This document shows positions 8,994-19,003 of a stretch of 23,005 nucleotides of DNA, piece by piece. The stretch is taken from the NCBI GenBank assembly GCA_023231475.1, contig JALJEE010001924.1:1-23005 (forward strand), in the 5' to 3' direction. The notes below the pieces were generated by a model that ran no database searches, was not told the origin of the DNA, and saw only the letters and a list, made by a program, of their open reading frames with translations. The DNA comes from Seison nebaliae (Eukaryota; Rotifera; Pararotatoria; Seisonacea; Seisonidae). Made by a program: the position numbers and the translations under genes. How positions within the stretch are numbered: position 1 is the first letter of the stretch; every line of letters begins with the position of its first letter.

Positions 8994-10328
8994 TTATTTG
9001 TGTAAAAGAGAACCAAACCGGAAAAATAGGAGAAATGGTAATGGAATGAAAGTTACGATAATCACATTGGACCAATAGGTGGCGAAAACATAAAAAGATG
9101 AAATTCCAATGAAGAATATTAAAAGGAGAAAAATAGTGATGGAGTTGATAGTCTTATGATTCTCCAATCGATTCTTTACTCGACAAGACAATTGAATTTT
9201 CTCGTCGATGTTCACCGATTTCGTTTTAATCACGAAACTTTCTCCATTTCTTTTTTCTCCTTCTTTTTCTTCGTCCTCCGTTTCTTTATTTTCCATTCGT
9301 TCTTCCAATTCCATAACTTCATTCTGTTTATCTGATGATTTCAACGATAAGACATGAATACTGGAACAAATTTGATGAATTTTCTTATTTATAGATTGTC
9401 GTTTGAAAAAATGAAATTGAACAAGTATCACTATAAAGATACCTAAGTTGATGTAGCAGATAGTGGTGAGATAAAGAAGTAATTTAAATTTGATCGCCGC
9501 TACCAATCGCAAACTCATTTCAATACAAAGAAGATAAATGAATACTTTATCTCCATAAAAGTCTTTGCATTTCCGTTCCATTATGAGGAATCCCTAAAAT
9601 TTGCCGTATATGAAGGAAAGAAAAAGAATGAAAGGAACTTGATAAATCCAACTGATGATATTGAGGAAATGGAGTGGTAGTCCGAACATAATCCGATCGT
9701 AGAAAATTAGTGATAATACCGTTACTATAGTGACAATAATAGACTGAAATAATAAAATTTTCAATTTGTCTCCATATGATGGAAATTTGGAATCTCCAAA
9801 AAATACTTTCACCAGAAACATGACGAGGAAAACGAAGATATTTATCGATTTGATCAATTTGTGCATCATCGACGTTTCCGTAATGAGCCAACTGTTGTAG
9901 ATGGAAAATAAGAAATTGATGGAAATCCAAATTAATGAGAATTGATCGATGTTGGTTAGACGAGTGTGATTTCTGATCGATTCATAAGTCGTCACATAAC
10001 AACTCTCTTCCTTCCATGTCATTTTCGAATAAATCTCCTGTTGATGATTGTTGGAAGAGAAGATTTCATCTTCTTCTTCTTCGTCGTCGGATTGACGATT
10101 AGTATGGTCGACAAATTCAGGTTTTTTGAACGATAACAATTTACAAGAGACGATGAGAGAAATGAGCATATGTGCCAATGGTGACATGTTAACGGGCAAC
10201 GAAAGATATTCCGCTGCAAACGTCAACAATTGACCCGTCTTGCAACCGGGATAATCAGTCATCCAACAACATCGAGCCCGATTCAACCAATAGAGACTAT
10301 CGGTGCTGTTAATACAAAAATCTGTCAT
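8994..10328 (-). CDS. Unrecognised multi-pass membrane protein, 2 exons
   Basis: Two same-frame ORFs are separated by one TAG that is the end of a 45-nt GTT...TAG intron (9638-9594). Exons 10328-9639 and 9593-8994 give 429 aa. Hydrophobicity suggests about eight or nine membrane helices: around MSPLAHMLISLIVSC, FSLIWISINFLFSIY, INIFVFLVMFLVKVFF, ILLFQSIIVTIVTVL, VFIYLLCIEMSL and LLLYLTTICYINLGIF, and two near the C-terminus. Two acidic loops (DDEEEEDE at about residues 81-88 and a Glu/Lys-rich stretch in exon 2) lie between helices. The N-terminus has clustered Cys (RCCW, GC). I do not recognise the family. An XK-like scaffold crossed my mind but its diagnostic motifs are absent. An in-frame TGA lies upstream of the ATG, so the start is either here or beyond another intron (a CAG acceptor ends at 10363). 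It lies directly between tectonic and NSUN2 on the same strand. Confidence 0.62.
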
Positions 10329-10616
10329 TTCCGAAAAGTGTAAAATGGAATTCTTTCAACAACTGACAAATATGTTAAATAAACAAATTACATTACTCCT
10401 CCATCCAAGGTCGACACAGCAAACGACATTTCTCCGGTTTTGTAAACAATTAATTCCTCAACTAATTTTATTAAAATCATATGAAATGTCTCTTAGAAAT
10501 GTGAACGGGAAAGAAGGAAGTAAATCTAAACTAAACGACGAAATGATGAGATACAAAATTTAATTTTTTATTTAATTCTTTAAATTTTATAAACGAAAAT
10601 TTTCTTTTGAACATTT
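10329..10616. other. Gap between NSUN2 and the membrane-protein gene
   Basis: On the minus strand there is an AATAAA-type sequence within about 45-55 nt after the NSUN2 stop and a pyrimidine-rich ATTTGTCAG ending at 10363, 35 nt before the next ATG. A 72-codon plus-strand ORF (10345-10563) is open across most of the gap but has no recognisable homology. I do not call it a gene. Confidence 0.35.
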
Positions 10617-13136
10617 TTAATTTTTGATTGAATTTGAAATTTCATCAGAATCAGTTGATATCGGTACCATCGTCAACGGTTTTACATCGATCTCCAATTT
10701 CTCATCTGTTATATTTGAATTAAGTGATTTCCCATTATGTTCTTTCGCTGCACATGTTATCTGTTGGATGATACGATCTTGAGAATGGAAATAAAAAATT
10801 TAATTTCAAATGATTCAAACCGATTCCATCCACCTCGTACAAATAGAGGAGCGCTCGTCGTTCCGTATTGGAAATGAAAGTGGAAATGGAGACATTGGCA
10901 ATGAAGGCACAAATCATCAATTGTTTATTATTTTTAATATTATCAATTTGAAGAATTATCGATCCTTTCGAATACTTACTGACACATTTCTGCAATTCAT
11001 CCGACAAACTAGTGAAGAGTGGAAATGGATGAGTTAATAATTTCGTTACATCTTCCACTTCACAAATATTGACAATTCGATTCTGTCCAAAATATTTGAT
11101 AACAAGAGGTAAAGCTTCGGAACAAATTCGATATTGACATTCTTCACACTCTTTCTCCATCAATCGCTCAAATATACGACATCCCATATTTATGAACTGA
11201 AATTTTATGATTTATCATTACAAATAGAAAGAAGAATTCACTTTAAATCGATCTCCATTCTCTTTCACTAAATTGAGCAAGCGATTCGAACCGAAATATA
11301 TGATCTTTGGCAACTTCTCATTCTTGCCTTGTAGTGAACGAGTATACAAATTCTCGAATGGGAAATCGTCTTTAATACCAAAAAAATTCCTGTTAAATGA
11401 CAATTAAGTCATTGATAAAAATTAACGAATAATAATAAACTTTAATTTATCGAAGAAATCATCACCAAAATGATCTTTTAAGAAATAATATGGTTCTTCT
11501 TTAAAATATCCATTTGCCAATTTCTTCTGAAGTGAACTAGAAGAAAAATTTAAAAGAAAAATTTTTAAAAAAAATTAAAATTTAAGGTTGAACCTGGAAA
11601 TACTTCTCGCTGTGCTAATGAGATTGACATCTGTTTTCATTTGTTTCGGTTTTGTACAATCGTCATTATTATCTGGCTCTTCTTTTAATTGTCCGTCAAC
11701 GATATGATTATTGAGAGTGATAGAAGTAGTAGTAGATATGAGTTTTCGTTGAAGAATGGCGACAAAGAAACCGCCACTGTTCTGATAGTGTGGACAAATG
11801 CGAGCACATCGTTCCATATGAAAATTGTGAATGTTTTTCGAAGGGAACATATACTCTTTAATTGTCGTCTGTTGTGATTTGGAGACATCGTCATAAGTTT
11901 TCCATAAATTTTCCTCAGAGAATTCGTCGCCATTCTTTAGTGATGGATTGAGTATGGTCCATTTGGTGAGACCAGGAGAACATTTGAGTTTTGGGAGGAT
12001 AGTACGAATATCGACTAATTCGAAAGTTTCATGAAAATCTTCTAACACATTCGAAATGACGGCTTCGTTCTCAATGGGACATAAAGAACAAGTTGAGTAA
12101 ACAATTCGACCATCTTCTTCTGATAGAAGTTGAATTGCTCGTCGTAGAATGCGAGATTGGATTCCATGTAAATGAATAGCATTGAGGAAACTCCATTTCC
12201 TCCAAATATCCACATTCTTCCTTATCGTTCCATCACCACTGCATGGAACGTCACAGAGAATTCGATTAAATTTCATCGTCGTTTTCTTCGAATTTGACGA
12301 TTCACGAAAATTAGGAATGGATGAAGCGTCTTGATTCGTGATGAGAATTTGATGTGAATTTAATCGTTTCATTTGATGAGATAACATATAACATCTTCGA
12401 TTATCTACATCATTGGCAACAAGAAAACCGTCACCATTTCCATCATTTGTCAAAAGAAACTCAATGAGTTGAGCCGTTTTCGATCCGGGAGCTGCACACA
12501 TATCCAACACACGATGATGTGATCGAATGTCGAGGAGAAATGGTGGAATCATGCTGACGCTTTCTTGTCGAGATATCCGTCCGGATTGATCCATCGTCGT
12601 AATGAATTGATGAAACTCACGGAAATTTTCCGTTTTCCTAATCTCTTGACGGCCACAATCCATTTCGAACAAATAGTCTGTTGGCGACCAAGCAATTCGT
12701 TTAATTTTCGCCTGATCATCTCCCAATTTGTAGATCTCTCGAATTAATTCGACAACTTTCTCTTTATCATTTCCACTACTCACCACTCTGAATGCTGACG
12801 GTAACGGTTTCGATAATATCTCTACAAATTCTTTCCATTCCTCATCATTTTTACAAATATTTTGATTCTAAAATTTTTAGAAAGAAGTTTCAATGAGCAA
12901 ATAATAGGAGAATAAGATTGATGAGGAGAATGAATGGACTTAATGGAAAGAAACTTTATAATAAAATTCAAATATTTCATTTTTCTTTTCAAATGATTCC
13001 CATTGGCCACGGACATCTCGATCATCATTTTTTTGATGAGTATTTTCTTTTCGATTCTTCTAAAAATTAATTTTTATTATAAAATGGCAAAAAAAAAGAA
13101 TTAAAATTTAACACGTCGTCGTCGACTCCAACCCAT
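10617..13136 (-). CDS. NSUN2: tRNA (cytosine-5)-methyltransferase NSUN2, 7 exons
   Basis: Transfers methyl from SAM to C5 of cytosine in tRNAs (anticodon-loop and variable-loop positions in known homologues) and some other RNAs; mainly nuclear/nucleolar. Exons: 13136-13113, 13059-12955, 12867-11594, 11536-11441, 11389-11242, 11196-10821, 10777-10617; 727 aa (human 767). Order: basic start MGWSRRRR (human MGRRSRGRR); EFYYK and WKEFVEILSKPLPSAFR of the N-terminal domain; SAM-binding LDMCAAPGSKTAQ (residues about 164-176); VANDVDNRRC; motif IV DVPCSGDGT with C252; motif VI STCSL with the catalytic nucleophile C303; MERCARICPHYQNSGGFFVA; then the PUA-like C-terminal part (FENLYTRS, KGSIILQID). 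All key residues are intact. The introns are 53, 87, 57, 51, 45 and 43 nt; five start GTT and one GTG. The start lies 42 nt after the stop of EARS2 on the same strand. Confidence 0.95.
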
Positions 13137-13178
13137 AATGATACGGTGAATTAAGATAGAAAGAAATAGAAAAATAGT
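13137..13178 (-). other. 42-nt EARS2-NSUN2 intercistronic spacer
   Basis: On the minus strand the spacer is pyrimidine-rich and contains no AG dinucleotide, so it has no 3' splice site of its own and little room for a promoter. The nearest AG is that of the EARS2 stop codon TAG (13181-13179), itself preceded by TTTCTCTCTCAAA, a good 3' splice-site context. It is either a bicistronic transcript resolved by trans-splicing at the stop codon, or NSUN2 transcription starting inside EARS2. Confidence 0.45.
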
Positions 13179-14567
13179 CTATTTGAGAGAGAAAGTTAAT
13201 TTGAAATTGTTCAATCGTTCGATTAATTCATAAGAAGAGAAATAAAAGAAAATTAAATTGATAGGAAGTCCCTTCATGTCTCCAGTCGTTAAAAGACGAA
13301 TGATTCGAAAGAAATGAATTCGTTCTTCTTTTTGAATTAATGAAAGAAATTTTTGATAATTAATTCGCTCATCATTAAATAAAGAAAAAAGATGAATTAA
13401 TCGATTAATCGATTTCAAATCGAAATATTCCAAATCTTTCACATCTAATCGATCCAAATAATTGTTGTTATTCAATTTCTTCCGAAACTCTTCTAAGTCT
13501 TTTGATTTCCATACAATTTTCTCTTCCAACATCATTTGAGAGAATTGATCATTCTTCATTCTCTCCATTAAATGGAGACGATTAATTCCTTTTAATAAAT
13601 CAAATCTCAATCTCCGATGATTATTTTTCTTTTTCTTTCTCTTCTTCACAAATTCTTCAATCAAAATTTTCAAATTTTTATATTTCAAATTTCTCGTCGT
13701 CTCACCATCTTCGAGGAGAAATTGGAGAATTGCCGATTTCTCAAAATCCTCTAAATTCATTTCATTCGAATTTCTTTTCGATAATTTTCTCTCAATTTTC
13801 TTCGACGATATTTCGTCCGTTCGACTTTCCATGAGTAGTGGAAGATGAATGAATTTAGGAGGAGACCAATTGAGAGCTCTATATAATCTCAAATGTTTTA
13901 TCGTCGACGTTTTCCATTCATTACCACGAATGACATGACTAATTCTACTTAAATGATCGTCGACGACGTTGGCGAGATGATAAGTGGGAAACGAATCAGA
14001 TTTAATGAGAATGAAATCTTTCTCGATTTTACCAATTTCATGACGATAAATTTTGGGAGATGATTCCTCTTCATAACAGAACTGATAATCAGGAAACGAA
14101 TCAATCTCATTCACTTGCAAATGATTCAAAAAGAATTTGACGGTGAAATTGTCGTTGGATGATAATCGTTCCGCCACCATATTATCAGACATATATCGAC
14201 ATGGACATCTCTCCTCATGTTTCTCCAAACAGAAACATCGATAAGCGAAACCTTTGTCGATTAATCGATTTCCATATTTTTGATAAATGTCAAGTCTCGT
14301 CGATTGAATCATTTCCTCGTCATATCTCAATGAATAATCGGCCAATTTTTCCCGAATCTCATTCACTCCATTTCTGACAATACGCTTCTGATCAGTGTCT
14401 TCTATTCTCAAAATAAATTTTCCGTTGAAGGTCTTCGCATAAATATAATTACATAACGCCGTTCGCAAACTACCGAGATGAAGACTGCCGGTGGGACTGG
14501 GTGCAAATCGGACTACAACATTCATTTCTTCTCCTAACGTGGGTAGGATGAGCCTTAAATTTGTCAT
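13179..14567 (-). CDS. EARS2: Mitochondrial glutamyl-tRNA synthetase
   Basis: Class I aminoacyl-tRNA synthetase that charges mitochondrial tRNA-Glu. 462 aa, no intron (human EARS2 523 aa). RFAPSPTGSLHLGSLRTA (residues 20-37) holds the HIGH-type motif HLGS at 30-33. LRIEDTD (53-59) contacts ATP and tRNA. VIRGNEW (212-218) is the conserved active-site segment, and KLSKR (261-265) is the KMSKS loop. A CFC...CPC pair (Cys 111, 113, 121, 123) sits in the connective-peptide region where many GluRS have a zinc site. The C-terminal anticodon-binding half is very basic and Ile/Asn-rich and is poorly conserved. The start is uncertain: ATG at 14567 gives a 14-residue leader, while the second ATG at 14525 (MNVVVRFAPSPTG) follows an acceptor-like GTTAG. 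Neither leader is a convincing long mitochondrial presequence. Confidence 0.94.
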   Translation of the reverse strand: MTNLRLILPTLGEEMNVVVRFAPSPTGSLHLGSLRTALCNYIYAKTFNGKFILRIEDTDQKRIVRNGVNEIREKLADYSLRYDEEMIQSTRLDIYQKYGNRLIDKGFAYRCFCLEKHEERCPCRYMSDNMVAERLSSNDNFTVKFFLNHLQVNEIDSFPDYQFCYEEESSPKIYRHEIGKIEKDFILIKSDSFPTYHLANVVDDHLSRISHVIRGNEWKTSTIKHLRLYRALNWSPPKFIHLPLLMESRTDEISSKKIERKLSKRNSNEMNLEDFEKSAILQFLLEDGETTRNLKYKNLKILIEEFVKKRKKKKNNHRRLRFDLLKGINRLHLMERMKNDQFSQMMLEEKIVWKSKDLEEFRKKLNNNNYLDRLDVKDLEYFDLKSINRLIHLFSLFNDERINYQKFLSLIQKEERIHFFRIIRLLTTGDMKGLPINLIFFYFSSYELIERLNNFKLTFSLK

Positions 14568-15047
14568 TTCTCATCTCACATTTTCCTCATTTGATAATAA
14601 AAAAGAAACCACATTCGAATCCACATTGACTCATTTTTTCATTAAATATTTCGTCAACTTTTGTCCAATCTTCCTCCTTCTCTTTACAATCCTTCATAAA
14701 CTTCTAACAATTATGTTTGTAAAATTAAATTGTGAAACTGTAAAAATCACTGTATGGAATTGCTTAAATTGAATTTCTAAAATGGAATATGTTAAAAATC
14801 ATTCGACTGTTTCGAAACTTTGCTAGTTTTAGGAGATTAGAGTAGTTTCTAACTATAACAATTAAATTATCGAGCTACGTTCATTAACTGCTGTTAATAT
14901 ATAGTAATATATTAAAGATAGGATTATTTGAATTGAGATTTTTTTTAAGAATGGAGAAAGATGAAAAAATAATGAAAATGTAAAAAGAGCTATTTCTAAT
15001 TTTTTTTTCAATACGAATCTTTAGGTTAACGATAAAAATTTGAAGAA
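14568..15047. promoter_or_regulatory. Divergent promoter region between EARS2 and TELO2
   Basis: 480 bp between two genes transcribed away from each other, so both promoters should lie here. AT-rich. No TATA box or known factor site could be singled out with confidence. A T-tract ending TCTTTAG at 15024 lies 23 nt before the TELO2 ATG and resembles a 3' splice site without an upstream exon. Confidence 0.45.
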
Positions 15048-17392
15048 ATGGATGATTTCAAGAGTAAATACAAAAACTCTTTATTGGCTTGTTCAGAGGA
15101 AGAATGGAGTAAAATCATTAAGCGATATGATATTCTCCCAATTTATCTCATAGAATTCTGCAACCAAATTAAATGTCATCAAGAGAATTTCCTCAAATTC
15201 ATTTTATCGTCTTTACTCGCCGGGTTCTCCTTCATTCCTTTCCATTCATTCATTCTTCTTCATTTTCTCAGTTCTTTCTGTATTGATCAGTTATTGAAGG
15301 AACTGGAATTGTATTTCCGTCAATCATCAACCAATGCCGTATTGAGCGAAGAGATCTGTGAGAAATATCTCAAGAAATTACCAGAGACATTAACGAGATT
15401 AACAGAAGGAAGAATTTTGTTTCGAATTAACTTTCTAATTTCAATTTCAAATTTAAATTTAGACCGATCGATATTCAGAACCTGATGATTAACCATTATC
15501 CCAACCTCATCCAAATACCAAGACAATTTATCAACAAATTCATTTTACGATGTAGCCAAAAAAGTTTTAGAAATTTTTCACTAAATAATTTAAATTTGCG
15601 TTTGGAAGAATTGTTGTTGAAGAATGCGATTGATGGATACAAGAAATGGGATAACGAATGTTTTTCCGAAACGGTAATATTTATTCAAAATCAATCGCTC
15701 GATGATTTCCGTCATTCGATGAAATATCTTATCACTTCCGATAACAATTCATTATCAATAACATATTTACTTTTCTATCAATATAATTCCACTTATTTCT
15801 ACAAATTAATCAATTTGTCAGTTGGATTTCTCTTGTTCTTCTTTTTATTCATTTTCCATTGAAGGAGAAAGAAATGAGGTATCTGATACGAAAGGATTTA
15901 AATAGAGACAGTTTTCTGCCCGATAGTCTCGTTAAAGGAATTCAATTGTTGAATTTCCAAATAGGAAAACGGAAAAATCTTCATTTGTTGGAAATGGATA
16001 TGAATCAATTGGATTCTTTGTCATTGGACGTAGAAAATTTGACGAAAATTATCATAATGCTCTTCACCGAAATCGAAAATGTGAAGAAATGGGACACAAA
16101 CTATCTGATACGATTCCTATTGGAACCAGTTTCCTCTCTCATTCCATTATCATTGGAACGGGAATCGGAATTGATTCGAGTTGCCGGTTTATTCGTTGGA
16201 GAAATGTTGATGAATCACCTTCATGCAAATCAATCGGAGCAATTGAAATTTGATTTGTCGAAAGAAAATCAAAAATATTATCGAACTTTCGCTTCTCTTC
16301 GAAATCATTACAGAGAGAATGCCAAAATTTCTAATGAAAATGATAATGACGTCATTGATAGTTCGGACGACGATGAATTAAATGAAAATGTGAAAAAGGA
16401 AGACTTGATAGAAGAAAAGGAATTTCTGTTAATTCGAGAACATTTCAATATTTTAAATTTTTCGAAAAATCCAAAAAAATTCAGGAACACTTTCTACCAG
16501 TTGGCCGACGTGATACATCGAACATCCGATCGAAATCATCTTCAACAATTCGCTCTTAAAATTCTTGAACGACTCATCTTCCTCTCCAATGATCATCATC
16601 TCACACAATTCAAACAAACCAAATCGAAAATTATTATGGAAATTGCAGGTAAATTTCCATCGATAACTGCCACTTATCTCGCCGATGCAGTTATCGACGA
16701 GAAAACATATGTGGGTGACAAATATATCATCTTCTCTCTAGTTCACCAAATTCTTGATTATCTGTCTGTATCTCATACATCTTTCCGTCGACGACGGAAA
16801 TATGACGACGCCAGTTTTGTCGTAGATGTGGACGAAGAGGATCTGGAATCAGTAAAACGATTTCTCTGTATCGAATCGTTTCCGGAAACGGAGAACGAGA
16901 AACGAGTCGATTTCCAATTGGTGGAAGTGCCAATTCTTCACGACGAGAGTGTGAACCGCAAAAAAGTTATCGAAACATTCGCATCTCTTTTCTTCTTTCG
17001 CACATTCGATACAATTCAGAGAACGAAGTTTAAATTTCATCAAATTATTTCTCTAATAATTATTTTATTAGTTTGAAGAAATTCATCGAAATTGACGAAC
17101 ATTTCGCCATTTATTTCTTACTGACAATGTTGGAGGTGATGAAAAATTGTAAAGTTGAAATTTTAAATTTTGTTTTTCAATTAAAAACTTTCTCAAACAG
17201 AAATCCGAAGACGTTTTCAATCTGTTTTCGGAGAAGATGAAATTGGTGAGAATTGAAACGTCGAAAGTTGAGAAGTTTCTGTTACACACATTATTGGAAT
17301 GTGAGAAGATGCATTGTCAGAGAGGAAAGGGAATATTAGGCAAATTCTTCCAAACGGAGAGTGAAGGAATTAAATATAAAATTGAGAGATAG
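15048..17392 (+). CDS. TELO2: TELO2 / Tel2 / CLK-2 homologue, 6 exons
   Basis: Helical-repeat scaffold of the TTT complex (with TTI1 and TTI2), which with HSP90-R2TP stabilises new PI3K-like kinases (mTOR, ATM, ATR, DNA-PK, SMG1). Exons: 15048-15223, 15272-15418, 15463-15820, 15865-17027, 17072-17153, 17201-17392; 705 aa (human 837). Evidence: ELIRVAGLFVGEML matches the conserved segment that opens the Tel2 C-terminal domain. It is followed by an acidic linker (DVIDSSDDDELNE) at the place of the human DSDSDLDSDDE-type linker, then FPSITATYLADAVIDEKTY (human VADYLTSQFYALNYSL region), then FFFRTFD and DEHFAIYFLLTMLEVM aligning with the human C-terminal repeats. The DSSDDDE stretch could be a CK2 site for R2TP binding, as in other Tel2 proteins. 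Introns are 44-48 nt, all GTT. The first (48 nt) is in frame and stop-free. For the last intron a GTA donor with a later AAG acceptor would also keep frame. The assignment rests on pattern similarity, as Tel2 is poorly conserved. Confidence 0.83.
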
Positions 17393-17483
17393 TCGTCATG
17401 ACGACGGATTTGTTAACAAATAAACTTATTTTCTTATAAATTATTCTCAGAATTTCCTTCTATTTAAATAAAATTGTTGAATC
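17393..17483 (+). promoter_or_regulatory. 91-nt TELO2-SPAG8 intercistronic region with poly(A) signal and orphan acceptor
   Basis: Starting at the TELO2 stop there is a 14-bp perfect palindrome GTCGTCATGACGAC (17392-17405) and a 12-bp palindrome TTTGTTAACAAA (17409-17420) running into AATAAA (17419-17424). Then comes a pyrimidine/AT-rich tract ending TTATTCTCAG at 17450, and a 33-nt leader to the SPAG8 ATG. The order of stop, poly(A) signal, strong 3' splice site and next ATG is what intercistronic regions of trans-spliced operons look like. Confidence 0.5.
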
Positions 17484-18241
17484 ATGCACGCTTCACATAC
17501 GGTGGGAGAATTTACTAATTCTAATCAGAAATGTCTCATCGACAATTGGATGGAAGATGTTTCTTCTTTTCATTTCTTCTTCCTTCAATTATTCTTATTC
17601 TCAGAGAACAGTAAACGAGAAATTTGATAAGGAAAAATTGAGAAAAACGAAAATTTTGAAGGAAGGCAATTTTGCCATTGTCGGTGATTCAAATGAATTT
17701 CATAAGAATTCAGAGTATTCGTCAAATTATCATCAACATCCCACCACATCCTCTACAGCCAATATGGGAAAACGGGAGAAAATGATGAGAGATAAACTGT
17801 TGGAAATGATGAAACAGAAACAGATATATGAGGAAGCGCAAACTGAGGAAATGAAAAAGAAGGACAATGATTGGTGTTCAGAAACACGTTGTTGCTATTA
17901 TAACCGTCGTTATGGTGACGCATATCCGGACATTAAAGCTCGTTTCCACTTTTTCCACAATTATTTCATTTAACAATTTATGGTAGGTAGATAGTCAGAA
18001 AGCGAATTGGGATAACAAACCAATAACGTTCTGGAGTGAACATCGCCACGAAATTCCTGTTAGAGTTTCATTGTAATTTTCCAAACCTCATCCGAAATAG
18101 AGTGTCACACAACAATTGGAGAAAATTGACGAGTTTCGGAAGAATGTCCAATTTACCACACCGATCGAACAACAATATACGGAAAAAACGATGCCTCATC
18201 ATAATGAAGAAAAACAGAAAATTTCACTTTATCCATATTAA
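17484..18241 (+). CDS. SPAG8: SPAG8-like microtubule inner protein, 4 exons
   Basis: SPAG8 is a luminal protein of axonemal doublet microtubules in sperm flagella and motile cilia. Exons 17484-17558, 17605-17941, 17991-18058, 18101-18241 give 206 aa (the human protein is longer by an N-terminal extension). Ordered matches to the vertebrate C-terminal half as I recall it: CLIDNWMEDRT (CLLYNWEEERA); GKREKMMRDKLLEMMKQKQI then EEAQTE (GKREALLEMLLQHQICKEVQAEQ); a CYYN segment at the HHDY position; ITFWSEHRHEIP (ETFWIQRAPQLP); DEFRKNVQFTTPI (DTPFRKNCSFSTPVP). These fall in four exons that only join in frame with 46-, 49- and 42-nt GTT introns. The spliced model is better than the 138-codon ORF beginning at 17557, whose first 16 codons are really intron 1. 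AATAAA follows at 18355. The gene sits 91 nt after TELO2 on the same strand. Confidence 0.77.
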
Positions 18242-19003
18242 TCGGCATTTATCAGTACTGAAGAATTATTAAGAGAAATTATGAAACAACTTTTTAATTA
18301 TTAATTTATTATGAAGAAAAGTTATGAAATTAAATGAACTTTATTATAATTAGCAATAAAATTCGTTTGTTGAAAAAATTCCATATAATTACGAATTCCG
18401 TTGGCAGTACCGTTACATTACCATCAGAGTTAGTGTTGGGTAAATGAACAAGAAAATAATTTATGTTTTCGGAACAAATTTATGATGTCTGACAATATTG
18501 AAGTGAATAAAATAGGAAAAAGATTGTTAGGAAAATTAAAATTTGCAACAACGTTCAAATGTTGCGGAACAAACAATTTAAAAAAAACAAACTTGACAAT
18601 ATTTGTCATAAACATTTTTCTTTGTTCATCAGTTTCTATCATTAATCAGAGGCAATGGAAATAGTAGTAAAAGGAATACTGTAATATATAAGAATTACTG
18701 TATATTAGTATATACAGTACTATACAAATATATAGTATTTATTAAATGATGACAATTTCAATTAATAACTCATTCTATTAATCAGATCAACTTTCAAAAA
18801 ATAGGATACTAACTGAATGATAATGGGATGAACATGTGTGAAGAAATCGTTTAGTGAGATGGAAGCGAGAAGAAGAAAGAAACACATGTCCACTGTTGCA
18901 CATTTACACGTACATCGGAAAGAACTTCTCTAATCATAGTTTAATTAGAAGTTACTTCTAAAGGAAATTGAAATTCTCAATTTTTTCGACTCTTCCAAGG
19001 AAA
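18242..19003. other. Intergenic region between SPAG8 and the DUF229 gene
   Basis: Contains the SPAG8 poly(A) signal (18355-18360), a perfect inverted repeat ACTGTATAT (18697-18705) / ATATACAGT (18710-18718) with a 4-nt centre, and AT-rich DNA. Short ORFs near 18430-18664 on both strands overlap each other and show no family resemblance. A pyrimidine tract ending CTTCCAAG at 18999-19000 lies just before the next ATG. Confidence 0.45.

Noticed and set aside
10345-10563. 72-codon plus-strand ORF between NSUN2 and the membrane-protein gene
   Set aside because: No recognisable family, overlaps the likely 5' leader and 3' UTR of flanking minus-strand genes, and its composition is ordinary for this AT-rich DNA.
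17557-17973. SPAG8 read as one 138-codon ORF with a signal-peptide-like start
   Set aside because: The apparent signal peptide is the 46-nt GTT...CAG intron 1, and the tail beyond 17941 is intron 2. The spliced model recovers conserved SPAG8 blocks on both sides.
18430-18664. Overlapping small ORFs on both strands between SPAG8 and the DUF229 gene
   Set aside because: Each is about 60-70 codons, they are mutually antisense, and neither has a recognisable motif.
18697-18718. ACTGTATAT/ATATACAGT inverted repeat as a MITE
   Set aside because: Only 22 bp in total, with no element body, no target duplication and AT-rich surroundings.
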